A DNA stretch of 6,140 bases from Candidatus Zixiibacteriota bacterium (GTDB lineage Bacteria; Zixibacteria; MSB-5A5; GN15; FEB-12), in the NCBI GenBank assembly GCA_029932795.1, contig JAOZPL010000125.1:1-6140 (forward strand). The letters run 5' to 3'. A program made the position numbers and the translations under genes. Of the stretch, positions 1 to 5,137 are shown in pieces; within the stretch, counting starts at the first letter, position 1; every line of letters begins with the position of its first letter. The notes under the pieces were generated by a model. The model saw nothing but the letters and a program-made list of their open reading frames with translations, made no database searches and was not told the DNA's origin.

Positions 1-19
1 GGGGGACAGCAAAAAGCGC

Positions 20-47
20 TTGATTCCTAACGGACGTTAGGTATAAT
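20..47 (+). promoter_or_regulatory. Sigma70-like promoter for the secreted peptidase-like gene
   Basis: A -35 box TTGATT (20-25) and a perfect -10 box TATAAT (42-47) are separated by 16 nt, with an AT-rich stretch just downstream. It points toward the gene starting at 379, which would leave a 5' leader of about 320 nt. The box matches and spacing are seen directly; promoter activity is inferred. FCB bacteria often use a different -10 consensus (TAnnTTTG), so use by the host housekeeping sigma factor is not certain. Confidence 0.55.
26..41. promoter_or_regulatory. Palindromic operator candidate inside the promoter spacer
   Basis: CCTAACGGACGTTAGG is an inverted repeat with 7-bp arms around a 2-nt centre. 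It occupies exactly the 16 nt between the -35 and -10 boxes. A dimeric repressor bound here would block RNA polymerase. The palindrome and its position are seen directly; a bound regulator is inference, and I do not recognise the site as that of a named family. Confidence 0.45.
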
Positions 48-378
48 ATTTATTTTGGCTTATACTAAGAGTAGTCCCAATACAGATAACACTCTCGGAG
101 TTGAAGCTTGGACATGAGGCTTTCGAGGAACGGGAAGGCCGCGATGCGGCCTACAAGATTGCGGCGTAGCTTGTGAACACTGGTTGGCCGTCCAGCATAG
201 AACAAGTGACTGACGGAATCGGTGTCCTGATGTTTGCCTGAAATCAGGCATTCTACCGGGGGGGCATCCTTCGCGTTTGATAGGTTGGAGCAGACCTTAA
301 ATAAGCAGCAAAAAATCCTGGGCAAGTTCCGCTCACAGTCGATTGCGGAGTTAGCCGTGTGGCGAAAGGAGTAAGACC
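48..378 (+). other. Long, probably untranslated leader with two hairpins
   Basis: This stretch between promoter and gene has no convincing coding sequence. It holds two compact hairpins. The first is at 136-152 (arms AGGCCGC and GCGGCCT around a 3-nt GAT loop). The second is at 236-249 (arms GCCTGA and TCAGGC around AA). A 20-codon Arg-rich ORF at 114-176 has only a distant GGAG upstream and is probably not real. Minus-strand frames open across about 60-325 match no family I know. I see no recognisable riboswitch core and no T-run terminator. Confidence 0.35.
365..371 (+). promoter_or_regulatory. Ribosome binding site of the peptidase-like gene
   Basis: AAAGGAG lies 7 nt before the ATG at 379. 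It is a good Shine-Dalgarno match at normal spacing and supports that start, which also gives a complete signal peptide. Confidence 0.7.
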
Positions 379-2553
379 ATGTTCAAGTGTGCATTAGCGT
401 GTATGATGGTACTGTGTATTTCAGCCGATGTTGCGCGTGGAAGAGACAACACTGGAGCACTACCTAAGCACCCCAGGAGCAAATCCGTTCAGATTATCAC
501 TGCTGGTTGGCCTCATGGGGGCTATGACTTAAGGTGGACGTACCACTATCCATTCGGGTCTGAGAGCCTAGTAAGGGATAAAGCATCTCAAGAGGCCTGG
601 GGCAGAGATTGGGGCGGTGGTTCTGCGTTGACGGCGGATGTGAACGGGGATGGCGAGTTAGATGACTATATGTTCTCCCGGTCTCGTCTGCGGATGTGTG
701 CGATCAACAATCTGAATGGCGACGGTCAACAGGAGGCGATTATCAGGAAACTGAAGGTTGCACAGAACCTCGTCGTCGTGAACAACGGTTTAGATAAACT
801 GTGGGATCTTGACTTTCCATCGTCCATCGGCAATTCCGTCGTCTCTAACATGGATGGAGACGGCGTCAATGAACTGGGGGTATCTACAGCGGATCGTCTG
901 CATGCCATGCAGGGATCGGTGACAAGGCGAGTTGCGAAATATGCGATAGCGGCATCTAATGGCACAATTGCCACCCTTGGATGGCAGCAAGTCGTGAACA
1001 CCCTGGAATCAAAACACGACGGAGATGTCTTCACTTATAGCGGAAATGTTTTCAATCTCCAGTCCGAGTTATCTGACTTCGACCCGGACTTCATCTGCTT
1101 TGTCATGAGTCCGCAGGAAATCATATCATACCTCGGGGGTTGTGAGCAATATGTTCGAGACATCCACCAGCTAACAAGGTCCTTAGACGATGATTTGTAC
1201 GGTGATGCGATTTGGGGGATTCTCACAGGCTATAATGCAGAGGACGCGTTGGCGATAGCTGATGGCCCATCAGAGATAATGGTGTCTAATGCTTTGCTCG
1301 CAACGGCCGGCGGCTGGCTTGACAACATACGCGAGGGTACTTATTTCTCCGAGAGCGAGTACAACGTGATGTGGACTACGGAATCATGCGGACCCGTGTA
1401 CAAAGGCACGGAAGGCCCAACTGATCCCACAGACACAATGGTCAGCCTGTTGAACAGCAACACCGTTGATATCATGGTTACCAGCGGTCATGCATCCCAA
1501 CACAACTGGCAAATCCATTACCCAAACCCTGGGTTAGCGGGTTTCTTCAGATCGAACGATGGGCAGCTATACGGTGATCCCTATTCTGGGCCAGATGTCA
1601 TCATTAGTTCGACGAATCCTAAGTTATACTACGCTCCAGGCAACTGTCTTATTGCTGATATCTCTGATATGGCTTGTATGGCTTTGTCGTGGATGCATAC
1701 TGGCACCGCCCACCAGTTTTGCGGATATACGGTTAGCACTTGGTATGGCTACATGGGTTGGGGCATAGCAGACTATTATTTCCCTCTTCAGGATAGACAT
1801 AGCTTCGCCAAGGCGTTCTATCTGAACAATCAAGCACTCTTGTTTGCTTTGGAGAATAATACCCCGGGTACAAATCCTTCTGGATTAGCCTATGACCGAG
1901 ACGTAGTTGCTTTCTATGGAGATCCCGCTTGTGACGCGCGGTTAGAAAGGTGTCAGGATCCTCTTTATGATATAGCACTATTAGTACCACCTCGTGTTCT
2001 TGAAACGGGAGTGGTTACGAACCTGGACACTCTCGTCGCTACAATTACAATGAACGAGACCGGTCATCCAAGGCGACCGCCTATTGTTCTTTTCTCCGGG
2101 TTCACTGTTGACAGCGCGCAGATTGTGGCGACAGATGCTTACAACGCTGTGGTCACGGACAATTTCGCATTATTGGATGTATGGCACCAAGGAGACGCAG
2201 ATTTGAGCGTCGGCGAGCAAAGGGAGGTGAAGTTTACGGGCGGGAGTGTGCCTACGGGCGTAGCTGATGACGAATCCTCACAGTTGGCGGAACAGTTCGT
2301 CCTGAGCCAGAACTACCCGAACCCATTCAATTCAGCAACGGTCATCAGCTTTGACTTGCCGCGGGCAGCCAATGTCAGGCTGGAAATCTTCAATATCTTG
2401 GGTCAGAAGGTAGCTACGCCCGTGAACAAGCACCTCAAAGCCGGACTACACTCTGTGGTGTGGGATGGCACCGCGGCTGCCAGTGGGGTCTACCTGTATC
2501 GCTTGACAGCAGCGGGCTATATCAAGACGAAGAAAATGGCATTGCTAAAATAG
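379..2553 (+). CDS. Secreted caspase-fold (C25 gingipain-like) protein with T9SS C-terminal sorting domain
   Basis: This 724-residue protein starts with a signal peptide (hydrophobic core about residues 4-16, likely cleavage near 18-22). Three Asp-rich loops follow: DVNGDGELDD from 87, NLNGDG near 111 and NMDGDG near 157. They resemble calcium-binding FG-GAP/VCBS or dockerin-like loops. The central region, about 180-520, resembles gingipain-like (C25, caspase-fold) proteins of uncultured bacteria. It has a candidate catalytic His371 in VTSGHASQHNW, a candidate Cys423 in APGNCLIADI (or Cys433 in DMACMA), and then a conserved-looking GYTVSTWYGYMGWG block. Residues 640-724 form a type A sorting domain, with NYPNPFN at the front, ILGQKV in the middle and a GVYLYRL...KKMALLK ending. 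Known role of that domain: outer-membrane export by the type IX system and surface attachment. The gene looks intact. Proteolytic activity and substrate are inferred, because the His lacks the usual GHG context. No intrinsic terminator is visible after the stop. Confidence 0.85.
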   Translation: MFKCALACMMVLCISADVARGRDNTGALPKHPRSKSVQIITAGWPHGGYDLRWTYHYPFGSESLVRDKASQEAWGRDWGGGSALTADVNGDGELDDYMFSRSRLRMCAINNLNGDGQQEAIIRKLKVAQNLVVVNNGLDKLWDLDFPSSIGNSVVSNMDGDGVNELGVSTADRLHAMQGSVTRRVAKYAIAASNGTIATLGWQQVVNTLESKHDGDVFTYSGNVFNLQSELSDFDPDFICFVMSPQEIISYLGGCEQYVRDIHQLTRSLDDDLYGDAIWGILTGYNAEDALAIADGPSEIMVSNALLATAGGWLDNIREGTYFSESEYNVMWTTESCGPVYKGTEGPTDPTDTMVSLLNSNTVDIMVTSGHASQHNWQIHYPNPGLAGFFRSNDGQLYGDPYSGPDVIISSTNPKLYYAPGNCLIADISDMACMALSWMHTGTAHQFCGYTVSTWYGYMGWGIADYYFPLQDRHSFAKAFYLNNQALLFALENNTPGTNPSGLAYDRDVVAFYGDPACDARLERCQDPLYDIALLVPPRVLETGVVTNLDTLVATITMNETGHPRRPPIVLFSGFTVDSAQIVATDAYNAVVTDNFALLDVWHQGDADLSVGEQREVKFTGGSVPTGVADDESSQLAEQFVLSQNYPNPFNSATVISFDLPRAANVRLEIFNILGQKVATPVNKHLKAGLHSVVWDGTAAASGVYLYRLTAAGYIKTKKMALLK

Positions 2554-2828
2554 ATGTTCACCACAGGGCTGCCGCCCGCCGTTTCAGTATACAGTGTACG
2601 GGCTAGTGCACTATGAAGTGTGCGTCGAGAGCGTTAATCTGCCGCTCCAACAAAGGTTACAGAACGCGTCTCGCCTTCAGCAGGCCTCCGCAATGGCTCT
2701 CCGGGTGAGCTCTCCACGATTGTAACAACCACCTGTCCCCCAGAGTTTTTCCCTGGTAACCTCACGAGTCGCTCCTGTCGCTCTCGTCCTCGTAACTGAG
2801 TATCTCCGCCGCTTTTTTTTGGAGATCC
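2554..2828. other. Stretch without a recognisable gene
   Basis: This lies between the peptidase-like gene and the IS21-type ends. A minus-strand frame (stop near 2634) stays open for about 60 codons and ends in ...VVVTIVESSPGEPLRRPAE and a short tail. It starts only inside the IS end with a GTG and no ribosome binding site, so it may be the tail of a broken gene or chance. There is a 10-bp palindrome TAGTGCACTA at 2604-2613 and a run of eight T at 2813-2820 with no stem before it. Nothing else is supported. Confidence 0.3.
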
Positions 2829-2906
2829 TGTCACCGGTCGGATTAAAACCGTCCATTGCGGGTCGGGTTAAAACCGGCGTGCGCTGGTTTTGCCCGACCG
2901 ATGACA
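2829..2906. mobile_element. 78-bp transposase-free element made of IS21-type ends
   Basis: The left terminus reads TGTCACCGGTCGGATTAAAA on the plus strand. The right terminus, read on the minus strand, is TGTCATCGGTCGGGCAAAAC, so the two form an imperfect terminal inverted repeat beginning with TGTCA. Inside, the motif GGTCGGRTTAAAACC occurs at 2836-2850 and again at 2861-2875, and an opposed copy lies at 2886-2899. Multiple end repeats are typical of IS21-family elements. The right terminus is identical over 21 nt to the end of the istA-carrying remnant at 4889-4909, so they belong to one IS type. There is no coding capacity. No target duplication is visible (GGAGATCC on the left, GCGGCACG on the right). 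It may be a deletion product or a MITE-like derivative. Confidence 0.55.
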
Positions 2907-3125
2907 GCGGCACGACAAAGCTTGGAACGAACAATAGATCCCGTACTCGTGACTGCAGATGGCTGTATCGAAGAACAAGTAGATGCGGAAAGCGGTCTTC
3001 TACCAGAGCCCGCATCATCGCCTGGTATGCTGCATCAGGAACCTTTCGGCCAATTCCCTTCTGTAGGGTTGAGCTAGGTCGATCGGAAGATCTAAATTCA
3101 TGATTCTGACCAGACCGCACATTCC
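2907..3125 (-). pseudogene. Fragment of a DpnI-like restriction endonuclease
   Basis: The minus-strand frame reading from a GTG at 3120 gives GRKVPDAAYQAMMRAL near residues 24-39, then FPHLLVLRYS and VRDLLFVPSFVVPLS. From memory of the family, this matches the DpnI-like (Dam-replacing) fold: a K(I/V)xDGAYxxM helix, then (N/H)LFLLxY, then a V(R/T)xLLxIPxFxxxPS strand pair. DpnI-type enzymes cut methylated GATC and need an E-x-K motif just before this block. Here that spot reads HEFRSS, so the Lys appears lost. The N-terminal zinc-binding part is absent, and the C-terminal winged-helix part ends at the IS terminus at 2906. This is an inactive remnant. Family assignment is by motif memory only; a chance ORF is the alternative. 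Confidence 0.42.
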
Positions 3126-3225
3126 ATCGTCTGAAACCTCATGTTCAACCGCAACCTTTGCATAATCCCTTCAGTCAAGCAACGAAAATCACATTTCGCG
3201 GGCTGCCCGAAAAATACACAAAAAA

Positions 3226-3253
3226 ACCCCCAGTCACTTGCGTCACTGGGGGT
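3226..3253 (-). terminator. Strong intrinsic terminator behind the 5S remnant
   Basis: ACCCCCAGT and ACTGGGGGT form a 9-bp stem, followed by a C-C mismatch, two more pairs and a TTGC loop. On the minus strand the G-rich arm is followed by a run of six T (plus-strand A-run 3221-3226) and a second T-rich patch. The direction fits transcription through the 5S-like sequence. The plus strand has only CTTATTT after the stem, so termination there would be weaker. Confidence 0.8.
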
Positions 3254-3261
3254 CTTATTTA

Positions 3262-3316
3262 CTCCCGGCAGCGTTCTACTCTCCCACTCGCTCTCACGGG
3301 CGAGGTACCCCTTGCC
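3262..3316 (-). rRNA. rrf: 3' part of a 5S rRNA gene (truncated)
   Basis: Read on the minus strand, GGGGTACCTCGCCCGTGAG leads into GTGGGAGAGTAG and then CGCTGCCGGGAG. Known 5S genes end in GGTAC - variable hairpin - GGGAGAGTAGG - CGCCGCCGG, which covers helix IV, loop E and the 3' strand of helix I. The CTCGC/GCGAG hairpin of helix IV is present. Upstream there is only a loose GCGCCGGATGGC echo of the usual GCGCCGATGGTAC, near 3323-3334. The conserved CCCATxCCGAAC and GTTAAG core of a complete gene of about 115 nt is missing. Together with the terminator 9 nt downstream, this looks like the tail of an rRNA operon cut off by rearrangement. It is non-functional as 5S. Confidence 0.6.
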
Positions 3317-3340
3317 ACAACGCCATCCGGCGCATATATT
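3312..3340 (+). promoter_or_regulatory. Sigma70-like promoter facing away from the 5S remnant
   Basis: TTGCCA (3312-3317) and TATATT (3335-3340) are 17 nt apart. The spacer holds CGCCATCCGGCG, a weak palindrome with 4-bp arms. The small ORF at 3379 begins 38 nt downstream. The match is good, but promoters of this quality arise by chance in kilobases of DNA. Confidence 0.35.
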
Positions 3341-3378
3341 CCCTACAATTATTGGCAGATCAGCAGAGAAGGGACTCC

Positions 3379-3552
3379 ATGAGAGACAGACAACTGCCGG
3401 AACCAGACGTCAAGATTGTCGAGTTCCAGCAGCCTGCTAGTGGCAGAAGATCCACGCCCGGGCTAAAGCCAGCGGAGAAGAACCTAGAGCAGACGTTTTT
3501 CTGTGAAAATGCATCGTCGCCTACTCCAGCTTTTTTACATCCTTCTTCTTGA
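3379..3552 (+). CDS. Small hypothetical protein, 57 residues
   Basis: The ORF begins MRDRQLPEPDVKIVEF and ends ...SSPTPAFLHPSS. It has an AAGGGA ribosome-binding-like site 6 nt before the ATG and a plausible promoter at 3312-3340. It is polar, with no membrane segment and no recognised domain. Its last 32 nt overlap the end of the convergent minus-strand ORF at 3521-3841, so at most one frame there is likely to be under selection. The frame extends upstream without a better start. It may be real or chance. Confidence 0.25.
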   Translation: MRDRQLPEPDVKIVEFQQPASGRRSTPGLKPAEKNLEQTFFCENASSPTPAFLHPSS

Positions 3553-3841
3553 GCTTGCGCTCGACCTTGCCTTGGTTATCGAAGATGACAATCTTGATGT
3601 CATCCCAACCGGTGAATAGCTGGAGCGGAAAGTAGAATATCGCATCCACATTGACTAACTTAGCTCCATAAGTATTCTGAAGTGTCTTTTCAATAAAGAC
3701 CGTGCTATCAGCTTCGTAAAAGTCATCGCCGATGACAACCACACCTCGACTGATCTGCCGAACATTTTCGAGAGTTATAGACATGTTGTATTGTGAAGCC
3801 ATTATATTCCATACATATAACTCTAGGGTTGACCGGGCCAA
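3521..3841 (-). CDS. Hypothetical protein, probable C-terminal part of a frameshifted gene
   Basis: About 106 residues from a TTG start. ATG codons at 3802 (residue 14) and a few codons later are alternatives, and none has a clear ribosome binding site. The sequence looks like a genuine small alpha/beta domain: ISRGVVVIGDDFYEADS, TVFIEKTLQNTYGAKLVNV, then an aromatic strand IFYFPLQLF. The tail is Lys-rich (VERKLKKKDVKKLE). I do not recognise the family. The frame is open from about 3855 and overlaps the signal-peptide ORF at 3723-4079 by more than 100 nt in a different frame. The simplest reading is that both are halves of one gene separated by a single indel. It may still be expressed alone. 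Confidence 0.45.
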   Translation of the reverse strand: MARSTLELYVWNIMASQYNMSITLENVRQISRGVVVIGDDFYEADSTVFIEKTLQNTYGAKLVNVDAIFYFPLQLFTGWDDIKIVIFDNQGKVERKLKKKDVKKLE

Positions 3842-4079
3842 AGTCTCGAAACGGCGTTAGACGCCATGCGAGGTAGGTTATCGAGGATTGTAGCGACCTG
3901 TCTTGTACCGAGTGATGCGGCAGTGCAGCGTCCAACTCAGCTGCCTTCTGACGTACCCGTGGAATCACAGCGGTCGGGGAGTGTGAGATCAGATGCCGGG
4001 CGGCGAAGATCCTAGAGCAGCGAGAGCAAATCAAGAAGGAAACGATCAACAAAAGGAGAAGTGAATAACGGAAAGCCAT
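3723..4079 (-). CDS. Signal-peptide ORF, probable N-terminal part of a frameshifted secreted protein
   Basis: 118 residues. The start MAFRYSLLLLLIVSFLI is a clear hydrophobic export signal, with Cys residues just after it (ICSRCSR), so it is either a type I signal peptide or a degenerate lipoprotein signal. The in-frame stop at 4101-4103 makes this ATG the first possible start. There is no good Shine-Dalgarno sequence. Residues 42-76 (VRQKAAELDAALP onward) look protein-like. After about residue 80 the sequence turns Cys/Arg-rich and ends CGCHRR, as expected for out-of-frame reading. The frame at 3521-3841 then carries the plausible continuation. A combined product would be about 180-190 residues. 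Family unknown. Confidence 0.4.
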   Translation of the reverse strand: MAFRYSLLLLLIVSFLICSRCSRIFAARHLISHSPTAVIPRVRQKAAELDAALPHHSVQDRSLQSSITYLAWRLTPFRDFGPVNPRVICMEYNGFTIQHVYNSRKCSADQSRCGCHRR

Positions 4080-4219
4080 TGCGATGAGGCAAAGTGTGTC
4101 TTAACTTCAGCCATCATCGTGTCCGGATTAGGCTGACCCGCTGCAATCCATACCACTCTCCGTCCTTCCGTCTATATCTAATCACCACCCCAAGTCATAA
4201 ACATGATATCTTAGTCAAC
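4080..4219. other. Short intergenic stretch
   Basis: These 140 nt between the dockerin-chimera stop and the signal-peptide ORF show no promoter-quality boxes, no terminator stem with a T-run and no RNA motif I recognise. Confidence 0.3.
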
Positions 4220-4810
4220 TCACTGACACTCCGCTGGCTCCTCGAAGGTGATAAACATGTAATCGATCAAGGCCGTCAGGTCAGCGATATCAACTTCGCC
4301 ATCGGGATCACCATCAGTATTCGCCTCCGGCATGCACTTAGGCTCTGTGAAGGTGATAAACAGATAGTCAATCATCGCTGTCAGGTCGCCGATGTCGATC
4401 AATTCGTCCGGGTCGGCATCTACATTGCCTGTTATCCCCACACAGCAGCTTGTATCAGCTATTGTGTCAGTAAGATCCTGCCAGATACGCTGGCCGGAGA
4501 GACTCTGACCCAACTTCTCCTTGATGACAGCTTCAAACGGCTGGCACCGGCTTGGAGGACCCAATGAACGATCAGGCACCTCATAGCCAAGACAGCCGGG
4601 GGTCACATTGGCCGGTTTTGGATGGCTCCCCGGATCGGACCCGGGGGTCGGGTTGGCTGGTTTTGAATCCGCTGACTGTCTCAGACGGTCATAGCGGGCC
4701 ACTGTCTCGCGGTCGACGCCCAGTTCACGGGCAATCCGTCGATACGGCCAATGCTGCTCCAAGAGCCTGATAATCGCATGCACAACAGCCACTTTGAGTT
4801 GGTTCGCCAT
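4220..4810 (-). CDS. Chimeric ORF: IS21 IstA N-terminus fused to a dockerin-like C-terminus
   Basis: This 196-residue ORF has an excellent ribosome binding site (AGGAGGT, 5 nt before the ATG). Residues 1-113 are the start of an IS21-family transposase IstA. The helix-turn-helix is about 21-41 (YRRIARELGVDRETVARYDR). A linker follows with two KPANxTPG repeats near 50 and 65. Then comes the SRCQPFEAVIKEKL...LSGQRIWQDL block (88-113), which precedes the catalytic domain in full IstA. The DDE catalytic domain is missing. From about residue 115 the sequence becomes ADTSCCVGITGNVD, then two dockerin type I-like calcium loops: DADPDELIDIGDL (131-143) and DGDPDGEVDIADL (167-179). Each is followed by a T-A-x-I-D-Y-x-F helix. 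The second part is the end of a secreted, dockerin-bearing protein of a kind common in Zixibacteria-like genomes. The fusion is in frame. It has no signal peptide and probably no transposase function. Confidence 0.7.
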   Translation of the reverse strand: MANQLKVAVVHAIIRLLEQHWPYRRIARELGVDRETVARYDRLRQSADSKPANPTPGSDPGSHPKPANVTPGCLGYEVPDRSLGPPSRCQPFEAVIKEKLGQSLSGQRIWQDLTDTIADTSCCVGITGNVDADPDELIDIGDLTAMIDYLFITFTEPKCMPEANTDGDPDGEVDIADLTALIDYMFITFEEPAECQ

Positions 4811-4828
4811 GCCTTACCTCCTGACGAA

Positions 4829-4856
4829 GGTATATGACGAATCACTTCTACCTCAA
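4829..4856 (-). promoter_or_regulatory. Candidate promoter of the IS21 istA fragment
   Basis: On the minus strand TTGAGG (4856-4851) and TATACC (4834-4829) are 16 nt apart, just inside the IS end and 18 nt before the istA start codon. The -35 box adjoins the end repeat, as expected if transposase binding to the ends also controls its own expression. The -10 match is only moderate. Confidence 0.35.
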
Positions 4857-4888
4857 AATGGTCGGTTTTAATGCGACCCCAAGTGGCC

Positions 4889-4909
4889 GGTTTTGCCCGA
4901 CCGATGACA
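4889..4909. repeat. IS21-type terminal repeat, identical to 2886-2906
   Basis: The 21-nt terminus ending GCCCGACCGATGACA occurs twice, in the same orientation, at 2886-2906 and 4889-4909. The copies are 2,003 bp apart, and sequence identity stops immediately inside each one. A third, inverted and diverged copy is at 2829-2850. The direct copies could support recombination that excises or inverts neighbouring DNA. Confidence 0.7.
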
Positions 4910-5105
4910 TTCAAACAAAGCACGTATTCACTTATAGACTATCTGTTAGAATATATTTAGCCTAATATCCATTGAAGTAGTATGGAAACGGCTGGAGTCA
5001 AGATCTATTTTTGCGAGTCGAGAGGAGAGCGCTTGGCGACGATCATCAGACTAGTATTCGCGAGTTACGCCCTTAGCGATACCGCATCTTCACGTGTTCG
5101 TTCGG

Positions 5106-5137
5106 AGCGACCTCCACGCGGGGGCGCGGATTGAAAC
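5106..5137 (+). CRISPR. Solitary type I-C-like CRISPR repeat
   Basis: The 32-nt unit has a CCTCCACGCGGGGG core and ends GCGCGGATTGAAAC. Type I-C repeats are typically 32 nt, with a GC hairpin around an ACGC-like loop and the 3' end GCGTGGATTGAAAC. By hand it matches the common consensus at 26 of 32 positions. The stem GCG-A-CCTCC / GGGGG-CGC pairs fully apart from one bulged A and one G-T pair. No second repeat appears 30-40 nt on either side, so this is a single unit and not an array. No cas gene is in the window. It may be an orphan remnant or a chance look-alike. Confidence 0.4.

Larger units (their letters stand above)
4470..4909 (-). mobile_element. IS21-family remnant: left end plus 5' third of istA
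   Basis: On the minus strand the element begins TGTCATCGGTCGGGCAAAAC at 4909. A second end repeat (GGTCGCATTAAAACC) is at 4878-4864, followed by the istA start at 4810. It breaks off near 4470, where the IstA sequence stops after its QRIWQDL block. istB and the catalytic part of istA are absent from the window. An end of the same type, facing inward, lies at 2829. The span 2829-4909 (2,081 bp) is therefore about the size of an IS21 element, although its contents are foreign. No matching target duplication is visible. Confidence 0.7.

Noticed and set aside
60..325. Minus-strand frames of 63 and 86 residues upstream of the peptidase-like gene
   Set aside because: They overlap each other, resemble no family and have no supported start; they look like open frames by chance.
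726..1990. Several 60-100 residue minus-strand and plus-strand ORFs inside the peptidase-like gene
   Set aside because: They are out-of-frame shadows of a well-supported 724-residue protein, with no ribosome binding sites or recognisable domains.
2604..2613. TAGTGCACTA palindrome as an operator or terminator
   Set aside because: It is only 10 bp, has no loop or T-run, and is not near a promoter.
2819..3103. Plus-strand frames of 73 and 94 residues over the DpnI-like fragment
   Set aside because: They start inside the IS ends, and the opposite strand carries the family-like motif pattern, so these are shadows.
4094..4567. Plus-strand ORF of 157 residues antisense to the chimera
   Set aside because: The minus strand carries clear IstA and dockerin motifs; the antisense frame has no ribosome binding site and no domain.
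2821..4917. Target-site duplications flanking the IS21-type ends
   Set aside because: GGAGATCC, GCGGCACG and TTCAAACA beside the ends at 2829, 2906 and 4909 do not match one another.
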